A DNA stretch of 64,000 nucleotides from Spongilla lacustris (taxonomy: Eukaryota > Porifera > Demospongiae > Spongillida > Spongillidae): contig OX442416.1 in the NCBI GenBank assembly GCA_949361645.1, positions 11,661,869 through 11,725,868 on the forward strand. Reading direction: 5' to 3'. Every line of letters starts with the position of its first letter. The stretch's first letter is position 1. The position numbers and the translations under genes are program-made. Positions 35,317 through 47,771 of the stretch are shown here, in pieces. The notes under the pieces were generated by a model. That model searched no databases. It saw only the letters and a program-made list of their open reading frames with translations, and was not told the origin of the DNA.

Positions 35317-38300
35317 CTACATAAACTCAAAATTTTCATAGATAGTCTTCAATCGTTCTACAATATGTTTGGCTAGCCTATTAGACTTAGATAATGTTAC
35401 ATTCCCTAGAACTATACAATTTCTGTGCACTATTGCAGTCTGCTCCACTGACTTGACTGTCCATGGATTCCATGTACCACTGTATGTTCCTACCCACCAC
35501 TCTATTGTCATAACATCTTCTTCAATCATTAGAATTCTAGCAATTTGTGGCAATTCATGTTTAAATTCATCAAGACCTAAGGCCACAAATTGCCCTTTTT
35601 CAACTTTAGCCACTTCTTTTTCCTATGAGAGAAATGTTAGACATCAATAAGAAAGTAAAATTTGTATTGTATATTTAAATCTCCAGCCATAAATTTGAAA
35701 TTTCAAAGGCATAAGTATAGCATGTATTTGAAAAAAAAAATCAAAAGCAATAATATAGACAATAGTTTTGAAATTTCAAAGCATTGTAAGATCGAACTCA
35801 CTTTGAAATTTCAAAATGATTATAAATGATCACTTTTTAAACTTCAAAATGGAAGCTTTGAAAATTCAAAATGATTATTCAAATGGGTGCTTTGAAATTT
35901 CAAGATCATTAGAAATGGGTGCTTTGAAATTTCAAGATGATCTGTAACCGGTGCTTTGAAATTTCAAGATGATTTGAAACCGGTGCTTTGAAATTTCAAG
36001 ATAATTAGAAATGGGTGCTTTGAAATTTCAAGACAATTTGAAACCGGTGCTTTGAAATTTTAAGATGATTTCAAACCAGTGCTTTGAAATTTCAAGATAA
36101 TTAGAAATGGGTGCTTTGAAATTTCAAGACAATTTGAAACTGGTGCTTTGAAATTTCAAGATGATTTCAAACCAGTGCTTTGAAATTTCAAGATAATTTG
36201 ACACCCGTTCTTTGATATTTGAAACCAGGGCTCTCAAATTTCAAGATAATTTGAAACCTGTGCTTTGAAATTTCAAGATAATTTGACACCTGTTCTTTGA
36301 TATTTGAAACCGGTGCCTTGAAATTTCAAGATTATTTGAAACCAGTGCTATGAAATTTCAAGATGATTTGAAACCAGTGCTTTGAAAATAAATTTAAAAG
36401 ATAATATGACATGTGATACGGGTGCTTGAAATTTCAAGATAATATGACATGATATGGGTGCTTGAAATATGATATTAACAAGGTGCTTAAAAATCATAAG
36501 TCTTTCAAAACCATTTGAAATGGTTGCTTTGAAATACCAAGACAATATAAAGATCCTTTGAAATTTCAAAATCATTTGATATGTGTGCCTTGAAATTTCA
36601 AGATCAATTGAAATTGATGATTTCTAATTTCAAGATAATTTGGAATTGGTGCCTTCAAATTTCAAGATCGTTTAGAAATTGATGCATTGAAATTTCAAAG
36701 TCATTAAAATTTGGTGCCTTACAAAATGACATGAACAAGTTGCTTAAAAATCACGATCATTGAAATGGGTGCTTTGAAAGGTGCCTTGAAATTTCAATAT
36801 CATTTCATGTGTGCCTTGAAATTTCAAGATTATTTCAAATTTATGCTTTGAAATTTCAAGATCATTTGAAATCGATGCTTGAAATTTCAAGATCATTTGA
36901 AATGGGTGCATACAAGATGAATTCAACTAGCTTAAACATCACAAGTCTTTCAAGATCATTTGAAATGGGTGCTCGAAATATCAAGGTGATAAAAAGATGC
37001 TTTGAAATTTCAAGATCATGTGATATGGCCGCGTGGTTTGAAATTTCAAGATCATTTCAAATGTGCGCTTTGAAATTTCAAGATCATTTGAAATTGATGC
37101 TTTGAAATTTCAAGATCATTTGAAATGGGTGCCTACAAGACGAATTCAACTAGCTTAAATATCACAAATCTTTCAAGATCATTTGAAATGGGTGCTCTGA
37201 AATATTAAGGTGATAAAAAGATGCTTTGAAATTTCAAGATCATTTGATATGTGTGCCTTGAAATTTCAAGATCAATTGAAATAGATAATTTTTAATTTCA
37301 AGATCATTTGGAATTGGTGCCTTGAAATTTCAAGATCGTTTAGAAATTGATGCTTTGAAATTTCAAAGTCATTAAAATTTGGTGCCTTTACAAAATGACA
37401 TGAACTAGTTGCTTGAAAATCACGATCATGTGAAATGGGTGCTTTGAAAGGTGCCTTGAAATTTCAATATCATTTCATGTGTGCCTTGAAATTTCAAGAT
37501 TATTTCAAATTTATGCTTTGAAATTTCAAGATCATTTGAAATTTATGCTTTGAAATTCCAAGATCATTTGAAATGGGTGCCTACAAGACGAATTCAACTA
37601 GCTTAAATATCATAAATCTTTCAAGATCATTTGAAATGGGTGCTCTGAAATATGAAGGTGATAAAAAGATGCTTTGAAATTTCAAGATCATGTGATATGG
37701 CCGCGTGGTTTGAAATTTCAAGATCATTTCAAATGTGCGCTTTGAAATTTCAAGATCATTTGAAATTGATGCTTTGAAATTTCAAGATCATTTGAAATGG
37801 GTGCCTTCAAGATGAATTCAACTAGCTTAAATATCAGAAATCTTTCAAGATCATTTGAAATGGGTGCTCTGAAATATCAAGGTGATGAAAAGATGCTTTG
37901 AAATTTCAAGATCATGTGATATGGCTGGGTGGTTTGAAAGAACAAGATCATTTCAAATGTGCGCTTTGAAATTTCACGATCATTTGACATGAGATAAAGA
38001 TGTTTGTCATTTCAAGACTATTTTTAATGGGGCTTTGTTAGCTAAAAATGGGTGCTTTGAAATTTCAAAGGGTGCTATAAAACAAAAGTTTGAAAGCATG
38101 AACAAATTTAATTCATCCTATTTTAAATTCTTAAAATTCAAGTAACACAACTTGAAATTTCAAAGCACCCATGAAGAGAATTTGCAATTCCAATACCCTT
38201 TTTATCATATACATTTACCTCGAGGTAGTCTTTTTTTTCATCTGTGTCAGTAACCTGCATATATGGCTTAGTTTATCTTATGTTCACGCATTGTTAATAC

Positions 38301-40158
38301 TAACCTCGTTCTTTTCTTCATGTGGCTCATTCTGTTCATTTGTTATTTTGCACCTTTTCGCATGCCTTTTACCAATGTAAACCTATAGGTGGTATGAAAA
38401 ATTAACTTAAGAGGTTCTAGTATGCAGTTTACCTCAGGTATTTCTTTCACTGAGTTAGAATGGCGTTCTATCAATTTAACAGGTAGACTTGTGGTGTCAT
38501 TTGATGTGCTGTCTGATTGTAGTACCATACTCTGCAAATCTGTAAGAATCCATGAGGTCCTTTCTCCAGAAATATTAGGTGCGCTGAACCCATCACGAAG
38601 TTCTATTAAGAATGTCTTCCACCAATCTCTATGGATTTCATCAAAGCACAAGAATTTGTCTAGAGATATTTCTAGAGCATCCAGATCTTGCTTAGCAGCA
38701 CTTGGATCCAATTGTTTAGGAACACCATCCAAGTTTGACTATTATAATCATGTACATTGATTTGAACAATATTGTTACTGAATCAATACAAATGTTTGTA
38801 CCTTTATCAATTTCAATCCAGGGTTTTCAGATCGAGGTTCCCAGTTATCATTAGTCCATCGTTTATATTTCATTTCAGCATGGCCATCCCTGTTACGATA
38901 GAATAAGAAAATATGGGGGTTGGAATGATTATGGAGTTCTTCTGTATGAGGAAGAAGCCATGATTTAATATCCATCAACATTTTCAATGGAACTGCTTCT
39001 TTGACTAATTTGTTTGACTCTTTACAGCCATTAAGAAGCTCTGAAAAAAAGAATATATAATCATGCATGGCTACAACATAAAAATTTATTAATATTTACC
39101 AGGTATAGTGATAGCATTGTGTCTTTTAAGCCATTTTCCAATGTTCCCAAAAAGAGCATCGATGTCCTCATGTGTATGGCCCACCATAAGGAAGCCAAGT
39201 TCAATCTATAATGCACAATATATATTATATTTATATTACAAATCAATTGCATCTGAAACAGTACCTACCTCATCAAAGATTTGAATCTGGACTAAGTATG
39301 CTAAAAAAGATAGAACACATCGATTTTTATTTTCTCTAGCTGTGTTATCCAATTGAATGTAGAGCTTCTTAGGAAATTGCTGAGAAGATCGTTGTAAATT
39401 CATGAAATGAGCTTGAAGGACCTAATGATAGATTCGGTTCATAAGTTAAAAACTGAGCCAAAGTAACTTGTATTTTACCTGCAATAGAATATTTGTAGTA
39501 AGGTTAGGATCATGAGGCCATTGCATGTAATCAAGAAAAATAGTAGCAAAATGACCATGAACTATTGCCCCAGTTATATGTGTTCGAAAGTGCCATAAAT
39601 TCGAATCTGTCTTTTTTAATCGCTTAGTGTGCGGTAACTGGGTGCTATTCTGGTCCATTCCATCAATAATAATGGACATCACATTCTGATCAGTTTCAGC
39701 ACGCTCTCTGATACTATGATACCGCTTTCTCTGATCCCTAACATAACAGAAATATTGTACAGGTACGGATATGTAACTATGCACACATAACATAAACATA
39801 AACAAGTCATACTTACATATGAACATACATATATACATACCTATGAACATGCATATATACGTACATATGAACTTACTACATACAACATACATACATACAT
39901 ACATGCATACATGCATGCATACACATACATACATACATACATACATACATACATACATACATACATACATACACAAAAAAACATGCATGCATGCATACAT
40001 ACATACATACATACATACATACATACATACATACATACATACATACATACATGCATGCATGCATACATACATACATACATACACAAAAAACCATGCATGC
40101 ATACATGCATACATACATACATACATACATACAGTACGTACGTACATACATACATACA

Positions 40159-40192
<34 letters not shown>

Positions 40193-42804
40193 CATACAAA
40201 CATACAAACATACATACATACATACATACATACATACATACATACATACATACATACATACATACATACATACATACATACATACATACATACATACATA
40301 CATACATACATACATACATACATACATACATACATACATACATACATACATACATACATACATACATACATACATACATACATACATACATACATACATA
40401 CATACATACATACATACATACATACATACATTTGCAATTTCATATGGTCCTCCATTAGTTCATTCAATTGCACTATCTTGGTTTGATCCATCGTTTTCTC
40501 TTTCTCTGATATTATTATGCTGCAAATGTCACATTTTGTAAATCTGTTTTCCTAAAAAATTAAATGATTACACATGCAACATTTGCTTTTGAGAACAAAC
40601 CTTTGGAATGTTGACATGGCTGAAATGCTCTTCCCAAAGACGGAAGAAGTGACTTTTACTTACAATGCTGTCTTTTTTTCTGTTAGTCATATCAACCACC
40701 ATTCTTTGGTACACTGATAATTTTGAAAGATTGCTGGGCAAGTGTACTACCATTCTGTTGGGCATATAGTCACCAACTAAGTTGAAATAACTATGCATCC
40801 ATGCAATAGCTTCATGGGATTTTTTGTAAAGGAGCGCGTTCAGTGGATTTGGAAATTTTGAGACATCCACTATATGCTTTTTGTTTAGCCTTGTAAAACA
40901 ATGATGTACTGATTCCAAGAGTAGCAATCCACAAATTTTGGCAAACAGATTTACCAGCTATAATAAAAGTAATGCCAGAATTAGATTCTCTTAGCGAATG
41001 CAGATGAATATAGTCGATTATCCATTGTAATTTGGCTGACTTTGGGAGCTGAATAAAATAATGATGGTAGCTTAGAATGTCCAGTGGAGAAATACCATGA
41101 ACACTTTGAGAACACTGAGGTGTACAACCATTCATTTTGGCAACATCAAAGGCATTCCAAAGAATAGAAGCACCTGAAAAGGTCAGATTTTGATCAAAAC
41201 TCACACACTTATGAATTTATGCAATGAGAGAGCCTGAAGCATTTTCTAATGTTTTATACAAATAGCATGTTTGTATTATTATGCTGATACCTTTAACATA
41301 TGAGCTTACAGTTGTGTATTTTTGTGCAGCCTTGGACGTCTGGATCAGTATCACTGGATGAGCATCCCAAATCTTCAATGCTGTTCAGACCTTATAATAT
41401 ATAATAAATAAGATTTAATTATTTTCTAAAGTATATTACTATTATTTGTATTGCAATGTGTGCTCAGAGATTTAGATTGAAATTCAATCCTGCAAGTATC
41501 TATAATAAGGAGATATTTTGGAGGCTAATTCAATAATACAAGTCCAAAAACGCACAAGTCAACCAACATGTAGCAAACCACATTACGTACGCACTGATGT
41601 GAAATATTATAATCAGTAATGCTTACATAAGCTGCTTTGAGAACGATAAGAATGAATGCAACAAGTAAACCGTTTGTTTGGTTACTTTTCTTCGTTAACA
41701 AGTTCCTCGCCTTGTCACTGACTTTATAATAAACATTCGCACAAACGCACACACACACACAGCGTCAGCCGTTAGTATTAATAGTCTCTCCACTCAACCG
41801 TTAATATTCGCAAAATTGGTAATGCATACTTTACCGTAGCAAATATGTTTATAAACATCATTGCAGCTGCATGGTTTATGCATTGTACTACATTGCCAGA
41901 GAGCAAGCCAAACAACATCCCAAGCGAGCGCCTTAAGCATTAATATAAAATTGTTAAATAATCATTGAATTAGTGTATACACATATGTACTTGTAAATTG
42001 TACGGAGACGCCGTTTATATATACATATACGCAGCACTGAATGTATAAATAAGGCCCTACCTGATCCCGAGAATAATGATTGAGCTCTGTGACTGCTGAA
42101 CTGCGAATTTGATTTCAAATCAGTATACTGAGCTGAAAGACTCCGGGCATTTAGATCCTCGTCTGAAGATTCTAGGTCGCTGAATCTGACCTCCAACTCT
42201 AAACAAGTTAAAGGTTTATATTCATTGTGAAGCAAGAAACAAATTAGGGGGTTGTAATTGGGGAAAGAGAAAAAATAAAAACTATCCCTCCCACCTTCGC
42301 CACAAGCGTATAAGTATGCATGTATACATGATACGCACGCGGTGACACACACCAATATTTACCATTGCAACTATAATAAGAAACAATATTGCAGCTGCGT
42401 TGTTTATAAATGCGTTCTATTTTTCCTGGGGGTATATACTGCATCAAGTCCCCAAACCAGCATTAAGGGCCGGGTTTTGTGTTGCGGAGTACATGCATGC
42501 ATGTACCTTTACGGAGAGCAATGCATATACGCAGAAATGAACAAATAAGGCCCTACATACCTGATTGTGAGAACAATGATTGATCACTCTGACTATTAAG
42601 CTGTGAACTTGATATCAAATCAGTGGTGTACTGAGCTGAAGGAGTCCGGGTATCAGAAATATCATCCACGTCTGAAGACTCTAGGTCGGTGAATCTGACC
42701 TCCAAATCTGAAGATTCTAGGTCGCTGAATCTGACATCTAAATCTGAAGTGTCAAGGTCACTGAATCTAACGGACTCGCAATCTCCTTCGCACAAGTACG
42801 CCAT
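35317..42804 (-). CDS. DUF7869-like, transposase-like protein, 12 exons
   Basis: Exons (minus): 42804-42561, 42198-42061, 41390-41310, 41173-40601, 40551-40430, 39737-39479, 39421-39269, 39205-39100, 39040-38802, 38738-38433, 38382-38305, 35622-35317. Every junction is GT-AG. Phases match throughout except for one base too many in exon 4, where the frame slips at a T5 run (40878-40882). The product is about 867 aa. It starts with three acidic repeats of the VRFSDLESSDLE type (exon 2 adds a fourth), then has FTKCDICS, IIIDGMDQNS, LYIQLDNTARENKN, FLMVGHTHEDIDALFG, and a C-terminal YSGTWNPWTVK block. The Asp, Asp and HTHED acidic residues could form a DDE-type centre in an RNase-H fold (inference). 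The (CATA)n tract lies in intron 5, a satellite in intron 11. Confidence 0.75.
35760..38165. repeat. TTGAAATTTCAA satellite filling the last intron of the minus gene
   Basis: Hundreds of bases of an imperfect ~31-bp unit, GCTTTGAAATTTCAAGATCA followed by TTTGAAATGGGT. Higher-order structure is visible: a GAATTCAACTAGCTTAAA block recurs at about 36917, 37141, 37590 and 37814 (steps of 224 and 449). It occupies nearly all of intron 11 (35623-38304). The same palindrome builds the array at 46230-47330. Confidence 0.93.
39885..40429. repeat. (CATA)n microsatellite inside intron 5 of the minus gene
   Basis: Tetranucleotide CATA on plus (TATG on minus), with CATGCATG and AAAAAACC interruptions. 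On the minus strand the tract starts at the splice donor, so the 5' splice site GTATGT is itself a repeat unit. Long Tyr-Val-Cys-Met or Thr-Tyr-Ile-His frames here are repeat translations. Confidence 0.95.
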
Positions 42805-42891
42805 TTCAAGACTAGTTCACGTGACCGGCAAAATGAATCTTCAGCTGCTTGTGTATGTAAACGCGCCAAAAGGTTTCATTCATTGCAGCTG
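42805..42891. promoter_or_regulatory. Shared bidirectional promoter region with CACGTG box
   Basis: Only 87 bp separate the minus start codon (42804) from the inferred plus start codon (42892). TCACGTGAC at 42817-42825 is a perfect palindromic E-box. Overlapping 5' ends are likely, so the two genes are probably transcribed together. An ATG at 42831 in plus reads a short frame without coding support. Confidence 0.5.
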
Positions 42892-45800
42892 TATATGGAA
42901 GCCAAAATGTGGTACTTGGAATATTGCAAAGAATCGAACGAGGTGACTTTGATGAATGATGGACATAAGATGACGGCTAATGTTGACGGAAAGTTGCTCC
43001 CTGTTGGACCTGTAGTTGACGTAAAAGGTTATCAGAAGGACGGCAAAGACTACGTTGTGGTAAGGGTCTTTATAGAAGCTAGACTTCCTGCAGTGCGCCC
43101 TAGAAAGTTGCATTTAGATTCTGTTACAAAAGCCGCTCATAAAATAGGGTTTAAGACAATCTCTAATCTCCAATAAATACAGCTGTGACCTGATAGCTAA
43201 TGGCCATCGCTGGTCATGGTTCGTCCTCCAAAATATTGCATATATGTACAAAATTAAAATGTTATTTATTTCTTACACGTACAGTTTCGCACCAAACCAG
43301 GAACAGTTCGCCCCAAATGCTTGTCTGTTATCAACTTCGAGACGACGGCAAATGATGTGTGCAGAAAGTTCAGCGCAGTGACATCTTCGAGTGAATTTTG
43401 TACTATCTGGGCAACAACAATTCCACTGTTGACGAAAACAAGTAAGTTAAAAATTACGATCTAGACTACGTATGTCTTGCTAATTTATGTGTACGTACAT
43501 ATATGCGCCATGACGCCACCGTGGTTTGGGAGAGCAGTGTCTAGGTGGGACGGGTGATGGCACATGGGGATGTAGGTGGAGCAGTGCACTTTGGTACCAG
43601 TGCATGAATAGGTGCGCATGTACCTACTGGGCGACTCAAGTAGCCTTCCGTGGTTAATGATTTGATATGACGTCACGCCTAATACAACATCAAGTACTTC
43701 CCACCTACACGCATTTTGAAGGTCAATACAGATTTCTTTGTTAAGTGTATTGGAAAGTCACCATCTGTCTGCTTAACTGAAACAGGTGAGACCAGTAGCA
43801 AAGCCACAGACAGACCACCAATTAAAGTGCAATCCAAAGGGAAACAAAGAATTGCAGATATGATAGGGAATCGATTAGCTGGTAAGAACAAATTATTAAT
43901 GGTTATTTGTTTGATTAAATGCATGTATAGTTATTGGAATAATAATAATTGTATTTTTTATTGTACATAGACATGTATTTAACTAAACAATCATGCCACA
44001 AAAAAATATCCAAAACTCTATACTAGGCTAGTGAGGTTGCCTTCCATTTTTTGGTAATTGTATGAAATAAATTATCTTGTATGCATATATTTGGTTAGAA
44101 AATACACAGCCTACTGGCAACACTAGCAACATCAGAAAACGACCAGCAGTAAAAGAATCATCCGAAGAGAAAGAAGTGATTGATGATGACATTAGAAAAT
44201 CATTTGTTGGTAAGTATATGTACAACATAGTTTGTACAATGTATGCTTTAATAGCTAGATACTTGTGCCTTGATAAACACCACCCATAATAAAGCATTCC
44301 CAAAAAATTCAATTTAGGAATCTTCCGCATTCCTGTACTCAACCTTATACCACCTGAATTGGATAGGCTAATCCGTACACCTGATGACAGTTTTGTTGCA
44401 AGTCTGAAGTGTGAAATGCTGAGTAACCGAACAATTGAAGTAGCTCCAATTATTGGACTACTAAGACTAACATCTGATGAAAAGTTTCTTGCAGCTGATG
44501 TAGAAAAATACACGTATGAATGTATTGGTGGAAATCATACACGGATAGCACTGCAACAACTTTTGGGTGAGAATGAAGACGTTTCTAGAGACCCTATGTT
44601 TACGCACAGAAATGTAAGTGTGTATGTAAACCTTACTGATGAGCAGTCACAGCACCTTGCTCATCGCCATAATCGAGCGACTGAATTTGTAAATAAAATG
44701 ACAACACAGGACAAGGTATGTTGCCAAACAATTCTTGTTCTTAAATATGCCATACCTGTGAATGTACAGGTTCACCTATGTAGAATGCGTCTCTACACAC
44801 TTGCTGGAAAAACTTGCCTTAGTGAAGACACCCCTTTAAAAACACAGGAGTGGAGAATCTCTTGTGCAGCAACTCTGATGATGTCTGTAAGTGTGTTGTT
44901 TAACTTTCATAGATGAATAGTCATTTTCTTTCTGACTTATTTAGAACAAAAAACTAGATGAAGATATGGTATATTTTTTAGCTGCAATGCCTTCATCTGC
45001 ATATGAAATATATTGCAGCATTGTTCACATGATTGAAAAGGATCCCAAAAAATTGTCTACTTCATCAAACATCAAATCAGACTGCAAGGGATTTCACTTT
45101 AAAGGTTTGAGAGGCTTAGATCCTGACTGTGTGTTGAAGGTTTTGCAGAAGGTAAAGGATGGCAGTCTGAAATTTAATCAGCTCAATAACTACTGCAAAA
45201 AAATAAAGGCATTGGATAAAGTAAAGCTTAGTTTTATAAAGCAGGTTGGAGCAGAAAACTGGGAAAGTGCCATGCTCAAATACCCAGCATTTGCATCAGA
45301 ACAAAAGTTACTTGATCTGTTTGTTCCTAACTTCAATCCAGAATCAATGTCTTTTATGGATTACTGTAGAAGAGCTGTGATGTAAGAACAGCATTGATTT
45401 TATGTTTTTATTTTTGTAATGCTTTTTAAAAATATCTAGACATCCAGGTCTACCAGTTGCAGCACAGTCATCAGCTGTGATTGATTCGGAAATAACATTT
45501 ACATGGACACCTGACAGATCCAATCTTGCTGGCTTCTTACGATCAGATTTTGGAGCTTCAATAAGTGAAGATGATGTATTAAGGATGGTCCCTAAATTTA
45601 ATGGTTTTAGGTTGTCATTTCTCACATTGAAAGATCAATCTCCTATGGTTAGCACAAGATCTTCACCAATAATAATACTTATTCACCTTTTTTTACTTAT
45701 AGGTTATCAATACTGGCAGAGTGATTCAAACAATAAATACAGCATGCAATTGTTGCGCATTTGCCATAGTGTGCTTTGCTCCAATTGAGAAACTTGCTGG

Positions 45801-47595
45801 AGTTTGTTTGGAATTAGAAGAACTACAACTATTGGTCCAGGTTTCTTACTATAAAAAATGCATCTCTTTAGAAGGTAAATGTGTGGTGAAATATTTTTTT
45901 AAATGAGTTTTTAGTTGGTGACAATTCCCCACAGGTCCAATCCTTAGGTCAGCACTTGAACCATTCATTATTGCAGTGGCTGGAGATAAATCTTTTAGGG
46001 CACAATTAGTGTCATTTCCAGAAAATGCTTGCAACTTGTTCAGTGGAATACTTTCAGAGCTGTACAGCAACTTAGTAGCACACCTAAGCTTAGAATATGA
46101 CTTCATTCTGAGCACACAGGACACAGTTGGTATGTTGAGCATGTGGGTAATTAAAAGGATGGCTGTAGGTTGTCCTTTGTCGCATGGAAAGATTCTCTCA
46201 AAATGAATGGATAGTCATTAATCAAATTTCAAAGCACCCAATTGAAATAATATTTGAGATGCTGCTTTGAAATTTCTAAATGGGTCTTTGAAATTTCAAG
46301 ACGGCTGCTTGCAATCTGAACATTATGTGAAATGAATGTTTTGAAATTTCAAGATTACTTGTATTTCAAATATTTGTAAATGGTATTTTGAACGTTTGCT
46401 TTGAAATTTCAAATGAAATTGTTTGCACGATCATAAATCTGAGCACAGCAATTAATACAAATAGTAATGAATGTTGCTGACCTGCTTTGAAATTTCAAAT
46501 GTTTAATTTATGTACCATGTGCTGGAAACTTTTTATGCACCTGCTTACCAGCTTTGAAATTTCAAATGAAATTGTTTGCATGATCGTAAATCTGAGCACA
46601 GCAATTAATACAAATAGTAATGAATGTTGCTGACCTGCTTTGAAATTTCATATGTTTTATTTATGTACCATGTGCTGGTAACTTTTTATGCACCTGCTTA
46701 CCTGCTTTGAAATTTCAAATGAAATTGTTTGCACGATCATAAATCTGAGCACAGCAATTAATGCAAATAGTAATGAATGTTGCTGACCTGCTTTGAAATT
46801 TCAAATGTGTACCATGTGCTGGAAACGTTTTATGCACCCTTACCTGCTTTGAAATTTCAAATGAAATTGTTTGCACGATCATAAATCTGAGCACAGCAAT
46901 TAATACAATTAGTAATGAATGGTGCTGACCTGCTTTGAAATTTCAAATGTTTTATTTATGTACCATGTGCTGGAAACGTTTTATGCACCCTTACCTGCTT
47001 TGAAATTTCAAATGAAATTGTTTGCACTATCATAAATCTGAGCACAGCAATTAATACAATTAGTAATGAATGGTGCTGACCTGCTTTGAAATTTCAAATG
47101 TTTTATTTATGTACCATGTGCTGGAAACGTTTTATGCACCCTTACCTGCTTTGAAATTTCAAATGAAATTGTTTGCACGATCATAAATCTGAGCACAGCA
47201 ATTAATACAAATAGTAATGAATGGTGCTGACCTGCTTTGAAATTTCAAATGTTTTATTTATGTACCATGTGCTGGAAACTTTTTATGCACCTGCTTACCT
47301 GCTTTGAAATTTCAAAAACATTGTATGCACACTACTTCATGAACTTAAATTAAACTTTCAAACTTCAGATTCACCATTACAGGCTCTGATAATGAAAAGA
47401 AATACCATCATTATTACAAATAGTGCAGCAAGCATTCAACAATTTTTGGAAGAGGCATTGAGTGAAGATCCTGCAATAAATGAAAATGGAGAGAAAGAGG
47501 AAGAAATGAGTGAAGAGTGGGAAGATGACAAAGAAGCAAATCAAGAGCATGTGCAAAATAAGGACTGTAGTTTTGAATATGGGCTTCAAAATTAA
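42892..47595 (+). CDS. ParB/sulfiredoxin-like domain protein, about 11 exons, intact frame
   Basis: Exons: 42892-43059, 43285-43441, ~43684-43881, 44099-44209, 44318-44715, 44770-44886, 44945-45381, 45440-45647, 45703-45874, 45935-46129, 47369-47595. Borders are GT-AG and phases agree except between exons 2 and 3, where a small exon or different border is missing. The product is about 740 aa. Exon 5 holds ECIGGNHTRIALQQLL followed by VYVNLTDEQSQHLAHRHN, like the GxxR-type box II of the ParB/Srx fold, which in relatives binds nucleotide. Exon 1 reads MEAKMWYLEYCKESNE; the C-terminus is acidic (EKEEEMSEEWEDDKE). AATAAA stands at 47699. Function in the element is unknown; DNA binding or regulation of the partner transposase is inference. 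Confidence 0.7.
46230..47330. repeat. ~153-bp TTGAAATTTCAA satellite filling the last intron of the plus gene
   Basis: GCACGATCATAAATCTGAGC recurs at about 46425, 46578, 46731, 46872, 47025 and 47175. Each unit has two GCTTTGAAATTTCAAAT words separated by TTTATTTATGTACCATGTGC. It fills intron 10 (46130-47368). The unit is unlike the 31-bp satellite of the partner gene except for the shared palindrome. Confidence 0.93.
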
Positions 47596-47771
47596 ACTAC
47601 ACCCATTAGATTTGTAATGTGCCATGCAATGTTGTACAACATGTATAGAATGGTAAATGGGAAATTCTATGATTGAATGGGAAAGGGTATATGTTTTGAA
47701 TAAAATACGTTTGATTGTAGATTTTGTCCAAAAAAAAATGTAATGGGAAATTCTACAGTGAAATGGGAAGT

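Larger units (their letters stand above)
34932..47771. mobile_element. 12.8-kb putative DNA transposon with two divergent genes
   Basis: The left end ACTTCCCAAGTTACTGTGG continuing to AATTTCCCATT (34932-34961) and the right end (47742-47771) are inverted repeats matching at about 26 of 30 positions. A direct repeat TATT(T)CCCTAA lies outside both ends. Inside are a DUF7869-like gene on minus and a ParB-like gene on plus, head to head, both with stops and poly-A signals before the termini. A subterminal AATGGGAAATTCTA repeats near the right end. Superfamily unknown to me. The mobile status is inferred from termini plus transposase-like content. Confidence 0.6.

Noticed and set aside
36348..37105. 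Open frames in the TTGAAATTTCAA satellite
   Set aside because: Repeat translations inside an intron whose splice sites are well defined.
39446..40541. Open frames of up to 325 codons of Met-Tyr-Val-Cys / Thr-Tyr-Ile-His type
   Set aside because: They read the (CATA)n tract in an intron. Only the C-terminal part (39479-39737) is real coding sequence, used as exon 6 of the minus gene.
42831..42946. ATG at 42831 as the start of the plus gene
   Set aside because: Its frame stops at 42946 and does not match the coding frame that continues through exon 2; ATG at 42892 does.
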